Source: Macrococcus brunensis (GTDB lineage Bacteria; Bacillota; Bacilli; Staphylococcales; Staphylococcaceae). From it: 64,000 bases of DNA. The position numbers and the translations under genes are program-made. Each line of letters starts with the position of its first letter. Position 1 is the stretch's first letter. Shown here one piece after another: positions 44,320-53,902 of the stretch. The DNA lies in assembly GCF_004359615.1 (NCBI RefSeq), contig NZ_SCWA01000001.1, positions 124,001 to 188,000 on the forward strand. The letters are read 5' to 3'. A model generated the notes under the pieces. That model saw nothing but the letters and a program-made list of their open reading frames with translations. It made no database searches and was not told where the DNA came from.

Positions 44320-44947
44320 AATCTCTCAGTATACTGGCCAGTCTCAGCACATCCATAATGATGTTCAATAAATTCATAAATAAGTTGAACCCCATTTCAC
44401 GCGGAGAGAATGCCCCTCGTTTCATACGGTTAAAATCATAGATGGTATAGCCGAGGAAAATAGTCAGTCCAAAAATAGTAATCACGAGATGGAACATAGG
44501 AATATGAATAAAAAATCCGAGAATACTCGCAAATATAAGGGCAATCAGAGCGGGGAAGAGCAAACGACCTAAGCTCGACGCATCACCGATCACAAAATAA
44601 CCCAGAAATCCAAACATAAAGAATGCAGCAACTGCAAGTCCAATATTCTGATAGAAAGCAACCGTACCCAAATCATTCAGAAAATACATAAATGACGCAT
44701 AGCTGACAACCCCTATCAGAAAAGCAAGCACGTTTGCAATCAGTGCACTGAATTTACGCGATGACTTCACAAATAATGAAATCAGCACGATAGCCATAAT
44801 CAGAATCGAAACTGACATTCTAAGCGCAGGAGGAACGAACTGGCCTGCAAATGTACCGACTGCAAAAATAAGCCAGTAATACATAAAATACAGCCATGCC
44901 TGACGAATCTGACCGGACCGTGAAATAGAAACATTTTGATAGTTCAT
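44318..44947 (-). CDS. Bax inhibitor-1/YccA-family membrane protein
   Basis: About 209 residues with seven membrane segments and the C-terminal motif FLGYTIYDFNRMKRG, where the conserved Asp gates calcium leak in BsYetJ. Bacterial members are pH-sensitive Ca2+ channels or FtsH modulators. AGAGGT eight bases before ATG 44947 fixes the start. Confidence 0.92.
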   Translation of the reverse strand: MNYQNVSISRSGQIRQAWLYFMYYWLIFAVGTFAGQFVPPALRMSVSILIMAIVLISLFVKSSRKFSALIANVLAFLIGVVSYASFMYFLNDLGTVAFYQNIGLAVAAFFMFGFLGYFVIGDASSLGRLLFPALIALIFASILGFFIHIPMFHLVITIFGLTIFLGYTIYDFNRMKRGAFSPREMGFNLFMNLLNIIMDVLRLASILRD

Positions 44948-45003
44948 AGACATTACCTCTTTAATTAATTAGTAGCATTCATTTTACATGGCTACGCGTG
45001 ATT

Positions 45004-46530
45004 TCACAAAGAATTATGCTTGCGCTGAAAATCTGCTATACGTGTATATTGCTCAGTCAGTGATTGAGCGATGTCGATGTAGATAGGCAATATTTCCCGG
45101 TAAATCAGAACATGCTCGCTGTTAGGGATATGCTTGAATGAATGACCGACCCAGCCTGAAACATGTGAGAAATCCTGCTTCTCGCCTGTCGCTAGCTGCC
45201 CCAGTACCACAGCGCCCAGACATGAACTTTCATAGCTTTCTGGAACAATCAGATTTTCATCGAATATATCTGCCATCATCTGACGCCACAGATTGCTGCG
45301 TGCAAAACCGCCTGTCGCTTTGATTGATGTCACAGATTCATCCATCAGTACAGTCAAAGCAATGAACACCGTATAGAGATTATAAAGAACACCTTCTAAT
45401 GCTGCACGTATCATATGTTCTTTTTGATGGGCGAGTGTAAGACCGATATAGGACCCTCTGACGTCCGAATTCCATAAAGGCGCACGTTCACCTGACAGAT
45501 ATGGATGAAAGATTAGTCCGTTGCTGCCAGCAGGTACCTGCTCTGCAATACGCATCAGAACATCATAACTATCAATCCCCAGTCGTCTGGCTGTCTCAAT
45601 TTCACTTGCGGCAAACTCATCACGTATCCAGCGTAGAACAACGCCCCCATTATTGACAGGACCGCCGATTACCCACTTGTCTTTCGTGAGCGCATAACAG
45701 AAGAGCCGGCCTTCATGATCAGTACGAGGTGCATCTACAACAGTCCGGATAGCACCACTTGTTCCGATTGTTACCGCTACTTCACCGGGTCTAAAGGCAT
45801 CGACGCCGAGATTACTGAGTACACCGTCAGATGCACCAATGACAACCGGGGTCATAGAGTCCAGTCCCATTCTCTCTGCAAAAGTCTCGTTCAGGCCTTT
45901 CAGAATATAAGTCGTATCTACCGCTTGAGATAGCTGATATTCTTCTATCTCTAATTCTTTTAAGATACCTTCATCAAATCTCATTTCATGAATATTAAAC
46001 AGGCCTGTAGCAGAGGCAATCGAATAATCTATGACATACTGGCCGAAGAAACGCTGAAAGACGTATTCTTTAATACCAATAAATCTGGCTGCACGCTGAT
46101 AGATTCCGGGATCTTCATGTTTTAGCCAGAACAGCTTGCAGAGCGGACTCATCGCGTGTATCGGTGTACCTGTCTTTTCATATATTTCCTGACCTCTATC
46201 ACTCAGCTTCAGTTCTTTCGCATAGGCCTGACTCCGGTTATCAGCCCATGTGATGCTGTTGGTCAGAGGCCGGTGTTCTTCGTCCATTACAATCAGACTA
46301 TGCATAGCGCTTGAAAAACTGACGAATCGAATCGGATCCGCACTTTTAAGACTGACCTGTTTAATCGTTTCAATAACCGCTTCTAAAATATCGTCCGGTC
46401 GCTGTTCAGCAATATCCGGTGCAGGTGTCAGAAGCGGATATTCCACATGATGCTTAGCTTTTACAGCACCTGACTGATCAAACAGCACCGCTTTTGTACT
46501 TGTCGTCCCGATATCTACACCTATATACAT
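45004..46530 (-). CDS. gntK: Gluconokinase (FGGY family)
   Basis: About 509 residues. The N-terminal phosphate-binding motif MYIGVDIGTTSTK, the SFSSAMHSLIVMD segment, WADNRS, and the C-terminal ATP site TGGFARSNLWRQ mark an FGGY sugar kinase; the sequence matches Firmicute gluconokinase best. It makes 6-phosphogluconate from gluconate. No gntR or gntP is adjacent. The upstream codons include TTG and ATG alternatives; ATG at 46530 is 7 bases after AAGGAG. Xylulokinase is the main alternative. Confidence 0.87.
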   Translation of the reverse strand: MYIGVDIGTTSTKAVLFDQSGAVKAKHHVEYPLLTPAPDIAEQRPDDILEAVIETIKQVSLKSADPIRFVSFSSAMHSLIVMDEEHRPLTNSITWADNRSQAYAKELKLSDRGQEIYEKTGTPIHAMSPLCKLFWLKHEDPGIYQRAARFIGIKEYVFQRFFGQYVIDYSIASATGLFNIHEMRFDEGILKELEIEEYQLSQAVDTTYILKGLNETFAERMGLDSMTPVVIGASDGVLSNLGVDAFRPGEVAVTIGTSGAIRTVVDAPRTDHEGRLFCYALTKDKWVIGGPVNNGGVVLRWIRDEFAASEIETARRLGIDSYDVLMRIAEQVPAGSNGLIFHPYLSGERAPLWNSDVRGSYIGLTLAHQKEHMIRAALEGVLYNLYTVFIALTVLMDESVTSIKATGGFARSNLWRQMMADIFDENLIVPESYESSCLGAVVLGQLATGEKQDFSHVSGWVGHSFKHIPNSEHVLIYREILPIYIDIAQSLTEQYTRIADFQRKHNSL

Positions 46531-46541
46531 CATCAATCTCC

Positions 46542-47090
46542 TTAAGATTCTAAAATCGGCAGCAAGTCTTCTATACCTTGATGAAATTCGTGTCTGCCTT
46601 CTGTTTTCGTAATTGTGTTCACTCTTTTAAAGTGTTCCCGCCAGCAGTCCTGATGTCTGATATCGACGCGGTCATCATCTTCAGATTGGATATGATACAG
46701 AATAATTTTGCTGTCTAATGTATCTTCTGCATTTTCTTTCAACTTGTTCTCTGAAGCACTGAATTTGTCATCACATCCGAAGAAAGGTGAGCCAATCAGC
46801 ACGACTTTAGAGATATGATGTGCATCTTGATTTTCTGTCAGATATTTCATGACGACTGTCCCGCCGAATGAATGACCTATTATCATCAGCTCGTCCTCAT
46901 CAGGTATATCCTTAAGACTATCTGTCAGTACTTTGACCCAGTTCATATAGACTTGCCCATCTTCTCGCGGGAAAGACGGTGTATGCCATTCAATTCCCTG
47001 CAGCTGGCTTTTTAAATAACGAATCAGCGGATTGCTGCCACTGTCATAATGCTGTTCACTTGCGCTATGGACAAAAAGTACATGTTTCAT
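46542..47090 (-). CDS. RBBP9/YdeN-family serine hydrolase
   Basis: About 182 residues of the alpha/beta hydrolase fold. The nucleophile elbow is IIGHSFGGT, and the C-terminal catalytic His is in TKTEGRHEFHQG. Members hydrolyse small esters; the biological role is unknown. GGGAGG before ATG 47090 fixes the start. Eleven bases upstream of gntK, so likely cotranscribed. Confidence 0.88.
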   Translation of the reverse strand: MKHVLFVHSASEQHYDSGSNPLIRYLKSQLQGIEWHTPSFPREDGQVYMNWVKVLTDSLKDIPDEDELMIIGHSFGGTVVMKYLTENQDAHHISKVVLIGSPFFGCDDKFSASENKLKENAEDTLDSKIILYHIQSEDDDRVDIRHQDCWREHFKRVNTITKTEGRHEFHQGIEDLLPILES

Positions 47091-47107
47091 GTTCATTCCT
47101 CCCATAT

Positions 47108-47143
47108 AAAAAAGGTAAACTCATGATAAGTTTACCCTTTTTT
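47108..47143 (-). terminator. Terminator of the phosphate transporter operon
   Basis: AAAAGGTAAACT and AGTTTACCCTTTT around a loop of about seven bases. Confidence 0.82.
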
Positions 47144-47149
47144 AAACTT

Positions 47150-48151
47150 CTATAAAAATAATTGCAATATAAAATAAACAAGTGCAGCGATAAGAGATGA
47201 TATCGGTAATGTAATAACCCATGTCACGACCATACGCTGTGCAGTCGTCCACTTTACACCTTTAATACGATGAGAAGAACCTACACCCAGTATAGAAGAT
47301 GATACGACGTGTGTAGTAGAAACTGGCAGATGAATATGCGTCGCACCGAAGATGATAAGCGCTGAACTGAGATCAGCTGCCACACCATTAGCCGGACGAA
47401 TTTTCATGATGTTTCCACCGACTGTCTTAATAATCTTCCAGCCACCTACGGCTGTCCCTAACCCCATTGCTGTCGCACAGGCTACTTGAACCCAGCGCTG
47501 AATCTCCGTACCTGTCTGCATGTTGGCAGCAATGAGAGCCATTGTAATAATCCCCATCGCTTTTTGAGCATCATTAGTTCCATGAGAAAAAGCCTGAAGT
47601 CCCGCTGTGAAGATCTGGAAAAATCGGAAATTACGATTCGTCCGGGTCAGATTACTGTTCTTAAAGACGACTTTAAAAACTGAATAAACAATATAACCGA
47701 CTCCGAATGCCAATAACGGAGAAATAATCAGTGCCGTAATGATTTTGACGAAGCCGCTATAATGCAGTACACCAAATCCTGCTGAGGCGATTGCTGCACC
47801 TGCTACAGAACCGATCAATGCATGCGATGAAGAACTCGGAATGCCGTAATACCAGGTAACCAAGTTCCAGATAATAGCAGATAACAAAGCTGCCAAAATC
47901 ACAACCGATCCATTCATTAAGGTGAAAGGATCTACTATATCCTTCGTCACTGTTTTCGCAACACCTGTAGAATATAATGCACCGACAAAATTTAAGAGGG
48001 CCGCCATCAAAATGGCATGTCTTGGTTTTAAAGCTTTAGTTGAGACCGCTGTTGCAATCGCATTTGCTGTATCGTGAAAGCCATTGATAAAGTCAAAGAC
48101 CAGTGCAAAGACAGCGATGGCTATAGTGATAATTAATAAATGATCCATCAT
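47150..48151 (-). CDS. pit: PiT-family inorganic phosphate transporter
   Basis: A 333-residue transporter with the two PiT repeats: FINGFHDTANAIATAV near the N-terminus and AFSHGTNDAQKAMGI in the second half. It moves phosphate as a metal complex with protons. Preceded by its DUF47 partner gene (7-base gap), the common PiT operon order. Confidence 0.95.
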   Translation of the reverse strand: MMDHLLIITIAIAVFALVFDFINGFHDTANAIATAVSTKALKPRHAILMAALLNFVGALYSTGVAKTVTKDIVDPFTLMNGSVVILAALLSAIIWNLVTWYYGIPSSSSHALIGSVAGAAIASAGFGVLHYSGFVKIITALIISPLLAFGVGYIVYSVFKVVFKNSNLTRTNRNFRFFQIFTAGLQAFSHGTNDAQKAMGIITMALIAANMQTGTEIQRWVQVACATAMGLGTAVGGWKIIKTVGGNIMKIRPANGVAADLSSALIIFGATHIHLPVSTTHVVSSSILGVGSSHRIKGVKWTTAQRMVVTWVITLPISSLIAALVYFILQLFL

Positions 48152-48158
48152 GAAACTC

Positions 48159-48776
48159 CTAACTATTTTTCATAATGATTGACTCAAGATTATTTGCGAC
48201 TGTCTGACACTTGTTCGCAATATTTTCAAGTGCCTGGTAGATATCTTTAATTTTCATGATAGTGACGGGTTCTGTTTCGACAGAAAGAATGTGTTTAATG
48301 GATTGACGTAAAATGTTATCACAGATGGTTTCATGATCTTTGATATTCATCGAATGGACACGGATATGCGAGAATTTCTTTGAACCGATTAAATCAACGG
48401 CCATTTTTATTTCATCTGCACAGGCCTGAATATTTTTAACGAACTCACTCATGAAGTCGTCAGAATACTCTATTGCATACATTTCGAACATAGCAGACGT
48501 CTCTTCCATTCCGTCCATGACATCATCTATCGCATTACCTAAGGCCAGAATATCTTCGCGTTCAATCGGTGTGATAAATGTCTGGTTAAGATCTGAAATC
48601 ATCTGCTGCATTAAATCATCACCATTTTTTTCGTATGACTTAATATTATCGGCATACTTCTTGAGGTCAAATGCGTTATGAAAAGACATATCGCCAAACA
48701 CAACAGATGCACGTTTCAGATTTTCAGCCATATCTTCCAGCTGTACTATAAATTTGTCTTTCTTCTTCGTAAACAT
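48159..48776 (-). CDS. DUF47/PhoU-like protein, partner of Pit
   Basis: About 205 residues of the PhoU-like all-helical DUF47 family (YkaA), starting MFTKKKDKFIVQLEDM. Such proteins are encoded next to pit genes and are thought to regulate phosphate transport. AGGAGG six bases before ATG 48776 fixes the start. Confidence 0.93.
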   Translation of the reverse strand: MFTKKKDKFIVQLEDMAENLKRASVVFGDMSFHNAFDLKKYADNIKSYEKNGDDLMQQMISDLNQTFITPIEREDILALGNAIDDVMDGMEETSAMFEMYAIEYSDDFMSEFVKNIQACADEIKMAVDLIGSKKFSHIRVHSMNIKDHETICDNILRQSIKHILSVETEPVTIMKIKDIYQALENIANKCQTVANNLESIIMKNS

Positions 48777-48933
48777 GAAAATCCTCCTAGAATTATGTGG
48801 AATAATCTCACAACATCTATTAGTGTAAAACAAAATAAAATGAAACGATACCTTTTTTGTAAACTTTAAGTAAAGTTTGTAGTGATAATATTAATTTTTT
48901 TGATATATTGCTAAATTAATGCGTGAAAGAAAC

Positions 48934-48969
48934 AAAAAATCTATTCTGATACTTTCAGAATAGATTTTT
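48934..48969 (-). terminator. Terminator of the short NAD(P)-binding gene
   Basis: AAAAATCTATTCTGA paired with TCAGAATAGATTTTT. Confidence 0.88.
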
Positions 48970-48972
48970 ATA

Positions 48973-49872
48973 TCATTTATTTTCAGTATGACCTTTACGC
49001 TGTTCCTCGTTGAACTTCTCTATTCGCATATCAACTTCAAAAATACGCATCGTCAGTGCATGAAACGGGGCCTGCAGAAGCTGATAGAACAACCAGGGTT
49101 TAGAAGGCTCATAACGATGGATACAGACCATAATCTCCTCCGTCCCGAGCATCCGCCGGAATTCAAGTGTGCCGGTATGCTGATCACGTATAGTTGCCAG
49201 TTCTCCGCCTGCGATATCAAATATCTGGCGGTCATTATTTTTTAAGGCTGTGCGTCGCTTAAGATGAATTAAATCTCTCTTCGCGCCCTGCAGATAGTAA
49301 GAGTCCTCATGGATTTCAACATTTGACAGCCCCGGGAGGACATTTTTGTAGTAGTCGAAATAATAGGCCGTAAACTTCTCGAGTGTCCATGACTTCGGAA
49401 TCTTGAAACGTCTGATAATCCTGACATCATCTCTTCTCGCGCTTTGAAAACGAGCCAGCATGCCTTTTCGTTTAATTTCTGTATGCGTCACTCTGACTGG
49501 TGTCTTATACGACCGAAGAATCTTCAGTGTTTCATTATCCTCTACTGCACCTGCTACGTAGATGATTTGTTTCACATTCATCGCTGCTGCTGCGCGTCCA
49601 TAGTTATCTGCAGCAAGCGCATTCATATCTTTGTATGACGCTTCCATTGTTTTGGATGAGCGTTTTGTCGGATCCAGGAAATAGATCGCGATATCAATGT
49701 CCTCCATTGCTTTTGTCACATCTTCAAGAGTAAAGATATCACCTTTGATCCATCTGACATCATCATATATCTGCTTGTATTGGGATACGACCACTAAGTC
49801 ATGTTCCATGTGCAGTGATTCATAAAGATTTTTACCGATATAGCCGCTGACACCTGTCAATAACACTCGCAT
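48973..49872 (-). CDS. NAD(P)-binding epimerase-like protein with the middle region deleted
   Basis: About 299 residues. The N-terminus is an SDR/NmrA-type Rossmann half (VLLTGVSGYIGKNL, YFLDPTKRSSKTMEASY), broken off after residue 140 (YVAGAVEDNETLKILRSY). The rest matches the C-terminal DUF2867-like domain of the paralogue at 54885-56330 (IPKSWTLEKFTAYYF, LEFRRMLGTEEIMVCIHRYEP). The middle of the Rossmann and substrate region is absent, so normal SDR catalysis is doubtful. GGAGG precedes ATG 49872. Confidence 0.85.
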   Translation of the reverse strand: MRVLLTGVSGYIGKNLYESLHMEHDLVVVSQYKQIYDDVRWIKGDIFTLEDVTKAMEDIDIAIYFLDPTKRSSKTMEASYKDMNALAADNYGRAAAAMNVKQIIYVAGAVEDNETLKILRSYKTPVRVTHTEIKRKGMLARFQSARRDDVRIIRRFKIPKSWTLEKFTAYYFDYYKNVLPGLSNVEIHEDSYYLQGAKRDLIHLKRRTALKNNDRQIFDIAGGELATIRDQHTGTLEFRRMLGTEEIMVCIHRYEPSKPWLFYQLLQAPFHALTMRIFEVDMRIEKFNEEQRKGHTENK

Positions 49873-49927
49873 CATTCTGCCTCCACTCATTTGTCACTTT
49901 ATTCTAGCATTTACCCTTTTTAAGCAC

Positions 49928-49958
49928 AAAAGATACAGAGTTTCTACTCTGTATCTTT
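49928..49958 (-). terminator. Terminator of the YkvI-like gene
   Basis: AAAGATACAGAGT and ACTCTGTATCTTT with a five-base loop. Confidence 0.85.
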
Positions 49959-49961
49959 GAG

Positions 49962-51035
49962 TTATGCAATATGCTGCTTACCTTTTCGCTTACGTAAGAA
50001 ATATTTCACTGTGATACCAATACATAATGCAAGTCCGACGTAGCCCATCAACGGATAAATCACATCAACTAATTCTACGAAACCAACGAAACTGAGAGCA
50101 TATCCGATTATCATAGAACCGAAGAGCAGTAATTTATAATTTCGAGAATAAGGGACTGTAAAACGAGCAACGAATGAGTACATCAGGCCGACGATGGTAT
50201 TATAGATAACAAGTAACATAATCATACTCAGCGCAACGCTCACAAAAGGATGAATTTCACGCCCTAACAGGATTGTCGGAATCGCGGCCTCGTTGACTTT
50301 ATCCAGTTCAGCCAGTAATCCTGAGTTAACCATCAGAATCAGCACCAGCAGAATAAGGCCCCCAATTAAGCCGCCACGCCCTGCTACAACTCTACGGCTT
50401 GCATCGCCGCCAATCGCTGTCATCATGCTGAAAGCAGTCGAGAATGCGAGAGCACCGTACAGGATACCATCCCACCACCATAAATGTGACGGTTGTCTGG
50501 AAGTATCAATATGATTGTTTACTTCATTAAATGACAGCGTGCCTTTAAAGAAGAAGTAAACTGCTATGATTGTCACCACTACTATCAGGAACGGTGTGAC
50601 CATTCCAAGTGCACTTACAATTTTATTAAAATCCATCAATAACGTAAAGCTGACTGCAAGCATCATGATCAGTGAACCGAGCCATGTCGGTACACCGAAA
50701 CTTTCATGTGCAGCACTTCCTGCACCGGCAATCATCACGACTGATAACGCATAAAGAAAGAAAATTAAAATATAGTCAATGATTTTTCCAAGCTTTTCAC
50801 CAAATAAGTAATGAATGGCACCGACATGATCTTCCGCATCCAGTGCATTCCCGATTTTTGAGATTTGACGCCCGAAGAATGTCAGCATCAGACCTGCAAT
50901 CAGAATAGCTAAATAACTATAAGTACCATAGTTCGTGAAAAACTTCAAAACTTCCTGACCGGTTGAAAACCCTGCGCCAACAACTACACCTACATAGGCT
51001 GATCCAATTTTAACTGCTTCTGTATTTTTTGACAC
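49962..51035 (-). CDS. YkvI-type membrane transporter
   Basis: A 357-residue protein with ten or eleven membrane helices, starting with GSAYVGVVVGAGFSTGQE, which is characteristic of the YkvI family (LeuT-like fold, related to branched-chain amino acid and NCS transporters). The substrate is unknown. The start is GTG at 51035, seven bases after AGGAGG. Confidence 0.9.
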   Translation of the reverse strand: MSKNTEAVKIGSAYVGVVVGAGFSTGQEVLKFFTNYGTYSYLAILIAGLMLTFFGRQISKIGNALDAEDHVGAIHYLFGEKLGKIIDYILIFFLYALSVVMIAGAGSAAHESFGVPTWLGSLIMMLAVSFTLLMDFNKIVSALGMVTPFLIVVVTIIAVYFFFKGTLSFNEVNNHIDTSRQPSHLWWWDGILYGALAFSTAFSMMTAIGGDASRRVVAGRGGLIGGLILLVLILMVNSGLLAELDKVNEAAIPTILLGREIHPFVSVALSMIMLLVIYNTIVGLMYSFVARFTVPYSRNYKLLLFGSMIIGYALSFVGFVELVDVIYPLMGYVGLALCIGITVKYFLRKRKGKQHIA

Positions 51036-51165
51036 TACATCTCCTCCTATGGAATTAAAAACTCTTTAAACACGATTAGTATTTTACCCGACTTAATAAT
51101 GAATAAACATTTTCAAAACAGATAGGTTATAATAAGGATGTATTTAACTTGAGAGGAGCTTAACA

Positions 51166-51540
51166 ATGGAATTACATAAGCAAGTAGTACATATGCACTT
51201 GAAAGAGCTGCACGTCCGGGATTTCAGTCAGCATTCTCCTGAAATCACTAAAATGCATCGTATTGATATTGAACAACATCCCGAAGACAATGACATTTTT
51301 GAGTTCACCCTTAACTTTATGTTCGGACATTTTGGCACACAGGTCGACGGCGTCATTCAGGCGACGATTATCGTTAAAAGCGAAGATCCTTCAGATGATG
51401 TCCTTCAGGAACTTCTCAGCGACGAAAAAATGTATGCTGTTCCATTATTCTCTAAAGCTTCTGCCATCATTACAAAAATCACTGAAGATCGCGGTATGTT
51501 TCCAGTCATCGTTCCAGTTGAACTCTGGCTGGAAGAATAA
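51166..51540 (+). CDS. Small conserved protein, possibly SecB-like
   Basis: A 124-residue acidic protein with a beta-rich core and the closing pattern MYAVPLFSKASAIITKIT followed by PVIVPVELWLEE, reminiscent of the C-terminal strand-helix of SecB-like and DUF1149 proteins. The resemblance is faint and no chaperone activity can be claimed. GAGAGGAGC precedes the ATG. Convergent with the next gene, sharing a terminator. Confidence 0.72.
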   Translation: MELHKQVVHMHLKELHVRDFSQHSPEITKMHRIDIEQHPEDNDIFEFTLNFMFGHFGTQVDGVIQATIIVKSEDPSDDVLQELLSDEKMYAVPLFSKASAIITKITEDRGMFPVIVPVELWLEE

Positions 51541-51542
51541 AG

Positions 51543-51570
51543 AAATCCTCGGATCACAATCCGAGGATTT
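51543..51570. terminator. Bidirectional terminator
   Basis: AAATCCTCGGAT, loop CACA, ATCCGAGGATTT. Confidence 0.85.
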
Positions 51571-52067
51571 TATGCGTTACGAGAGCGGCCAAGATCATTG
51601 ATATCAACAACTCCGGCATCCATATTCTTTACTGCTTTTTTCATTAGATCTCTGGCAATCTTATTGTGCGGATCCAGTTTCAGAATTTCTTTTGCAACCT
51701 GGTAAGCCTGCCTATCTGTGAGCACAGGTTCCGGTACAGTATAAAGGAATAAGAGCTGCAGTAAGTTCTTGACCTCCTTATACTCTGTCAATTCTGCGGA
51801 ACGTTCAGCATGGTAATAAGCTGCTTTGAATGCATCTGTGACATCACTAAGCGGATAAACAAGCAGTAAAAATGCCAGATCATGCAGTTCAGCACTTTCG
51901 TGTTCTTTGATCACTTCTACAATAAAGGTGTAGAACATAACGGATTCCGTATTCTGAGCCGCTCCGATGAATGCCTCTTCAAACTCCAGGAAATCATGGT
52001 CGGTCATCAACTGCCTGACACGCTTGAACTCACCGTTCAGAATCAGAACTTCAATTTGTTCTTTCAA
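51570..52067 (-). CDS. Helical (TPR-like) protein of unknown function
   Basis: A 165-residue all-helical protein with TPR-like helix pairs (for example YQVAKEILKLDPHNKIARDLMKKA near residues 120-143). No catalytic motif. The start is TTG at 52067, eight bases after AAGGAGG. Monocistronic by its terminator and spacing. Similar proteins without a name occur in staphylococci. Confidence 0.75.
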   Translation of the reverse strand: MKEQIEVLILNGEFKRVRQLMTDHDFLEFEEAFIGAAQNTESVMFYTFIVEVIKEHESAELHDLAFLLLVYPLSDVTDAFKAAYYHAERSAELTEYKEVKNLLQLLFLYTVPEPVLTDRQAYQVAKEILKLDPHNKIARDLMKKAVKNMDAGVVDINDLGRSRNA

Positions 52068-52181
52068 TTGATGGACCTCCTTCTTTTTTCAGCATTCTCA
52101 TTGTAACATATCCGCACCTTAATACCTACTACTTTAAATAAGTGATTTTACTCTATATCTTCAAGGAATGTCATTTCTCTC

Positions 52182-52670
52182 TCAATCATTATAAGGCACA
52201 GCTTCGATAGCCAGCAATCTTCTTTTTAGATGAAGGCCACTCGAGAAGCCGGTCAGCTTGCCATTCTTACCGATAACACGGTGGCAAGGAATGGAGATCA
52301 GGACAGGATTACGCCCAATAGCACCGCCGACTGCACGAACAGCTGCTGCGCGTCCGATCATATCAGCAACATCGCTGTAAGTTCGGGTTGTGCCGTAAGG
52401 AATAGTACGGAGTGCCTCCCATACTTCAAGTTGAAACGATGTGCCTGTTAAATCATAGGTCCAGTTGAAATCGGGAAGTTCCCCTGCAGCATAAGCCTGC
52501 ATTTCATCCATATATTTTTGGTTTTGCTGATCTGCTGCTTCTCCAGTGACCCACTTTACCTCATTAATATTCGGCAGTTCATGACCGAAAGAGCAGAGAC
52601 CTGAATCAGTCGAACAGATAATCAGTTTCTCATCCAGTAACACGAAATCACTTTTATAGATTTGTTTCAT
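52182..52670 (-). CDS. ogt: Methylated-DNA-protein-cysteine methyltransferase (Ogt)
   Basis: About 162 residues with the DNA-binding helix and the acceptor motif IPCHRVIG, in which Cys129 takes the alkyl group from O6-alkylguanine. Start ATG 52670 is fixed by GGAG seven bases before; the longer frame overlaps the upstream gene further. It overlaps the GNAT gene by 17 bases and is probably cotranscribed. Confidence 0.95.
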   Translation of the reverse strand: MKQIYKSDFVLLDEKLIICSTDSGLCSFGHELPNINEVKWVTGEAADQQNQKYMDEMQAYAAGELPDFNWTYDLTGTSFQLEVWEALRTIPYGTTRTYSDVADMIGRAAAVRAVGGAIGRNPVLISIPCHRVIGKNGKLTGFSSGLHLKRRLLAIEAVPYND

Positions 52671-53091
52671 TGCTACGCTCCATATCGACATGCGGAATCA
52701 TATCTTCAAAGTAAGTAACGGATATCTCCTTAAAGCCGAATGTCCGGTAGAAATCAGTGAGATGAGCCTGCGCCTGCAGTTTCACACACTGACCCGGATA
52801 ATGTTCATCGATATAGTCCAGACAGACAGTCATCAGTTCCCGAGCTAGCCCTCTCTGCCGAAAACTCTGATTTACAATGACGCGTCCGATATAAATATCT
52901 TTATCTTCAATAATTCTGGCATACGCTTCTAGACCATTACCAAATCTGGTGATATGAAGAGCAGAGAGATCCTGCTCATCTATTTCAGGATAAGCACACT
53001 GCTGTTCCACAACGAAGGTATCCACTCTCAGTTTTGTGATGTCATACCACTCTCTCGCCGCTAATTCATCTATTTTTCTTATTCTCCACAT
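52654..53091 (-). CDS. ElaA-like GNAT acetyltransferase
   Basis: About 145 residues. The ElaA-type start (YDITKLRVDTFVVEQQCAYPEIDEQD) and the acetyl-CoA motif VNQSFRQRGLARELM are present. Function unknown. The GAGGTG site lies six bases before ATG 53091. Overlaps ogt. Confidence 0.9.
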   Translation of the reverse strand: MWRIRKIDELAAREWYDITKLRVDTFVVEQQCAYPEIDEQDLSALHITRFGNGLEAYARIIEDKDIYIGRVIVNQSFRQRGLARELMTVCLDYIDEHYPGQCVKLQAQAHLTDFYRTFGFKEISVTYFEDMIPHVDMERSNETNL

Positions 53092-53132
53092 GACCATCAC
53101 CTCATATTTTTGTTTATTCTACTATAGATAAA

Positions 53133-53157
53133 GTATAAATACGACATTACCGGGTAT
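53133..53157 (+). promoter_or_regulatory. Sigma-B-like promoter of the PfpI-like gene
   Basis: GTATAA, 13 bases, GGGTAT: one mismatch to GTTTAA and a perfect -10-type box. It lies 26 bases before the start codon. Confidence 0.5.
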
Positions 53158-53182
53158 AAAAGAAAAAAGGAGTGAAATCATC

Positions 53183-53875
53183 ATGACAAAAATTCTTGTC
53201 GTTTTAACCAATACTGAAAAATATAAAGATATTAACCGTGCAACAGGATTATGGCTGGGTGAAGCTGCTCAGTTTGTTGATGTTGTCACAGAAGCAGGAT
53301 ATGACATTGATTATGTCAGTCCGAAAGGTGGATTTGTACCTGTCGACCCTTCAAGTATGCCGACAGCCGATGATATCGATTTCAAATGGTATGGAGACAC
53401 AGATTTCCGGCGTCGTGCGCTCGCAGAATCGTTGAAACCATCCGATATCAATCCTGAAGAGTATGCAGCGATCTATTACACGGGTGGTCATGGTACTATG
53501 TGGGATTTCAAGGATAATATAGAACTGCAGCAGATTGCTGAACATATTTACCAAAACGGTGGCTATGTTACTGGTGTCTGTCACGGCATCGTCGGACTTG
53601 TGAACCTTTTAGACACGCAGACAGGTAAGCGGTTAATCAAAGGTAAGAAAGTAACCGGATTCAGTAATCTTGAAGAACGCTTAAACCGTACAAAAAAACA
53701 CGTGCCATTTCTGGCAGAAGATAGCCTGAAAGAAGCAGGCGCTAAATATAAAGCCAAACGCCCGATGAAAGAATATGTACGTACGGATGGTCAGATCATT
53801 ACAGGACAGAACCCGACGTCCGCTAAAAAAGTAGCTAAAGAACTTGTAAAAGCACTAAAAAGCCGGACATCTTAA
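53183..53875 (+). CDS. DJ-1/PfpI-family protein (Hsp31-like glutamine amidotransferase fold)
   Basis: A 230-residue protein of the DJ-1/PfpI superfamily with a nucleophile Cys133 in GVCHGIVGLVN and the acidic partner near the N-terminus. Proteins of this length include Hsp31/YajL-type deglycases and chaperones and homologues seen in staphylococci. AAAGGAG precedes the ATG. A sigma-B-like promoter upstream suggests stress induction. Confidence 0.88.
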   Translation: MTKILVVLTNTEKYKDINRATGLWLGEAAQFVDVVTEAGYDIDYVSPKGGFVPVDPSSMPTADDIDFKWYGDTDFRRRALAESLKPSDINPEEYAAIYYTGGHGTMWDFKDNIELQQIAEHIYQNGGYVTGVCHGIVGLVNLLDTQTGKRLIKGKKVTGFSNLEERLNRTKKHVPFLAEDSLKEAGAKYKAKRPMKEYVRTDGQIITGQNPTSAKKVAKELVKALKSRTS

Positions 53876-53891
53876 AAGATGTCCGGCTTTT
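53858..53891 (+). terminator. Terminator
   Basis: AAAAGCCGGACATCTT and its complement, then TTTTTT; overlaps the stop codon of the PfpI-like gene. Confidence 0.9.
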
Positions 53892-53902
53892 TTCACGCAT
53901 GA

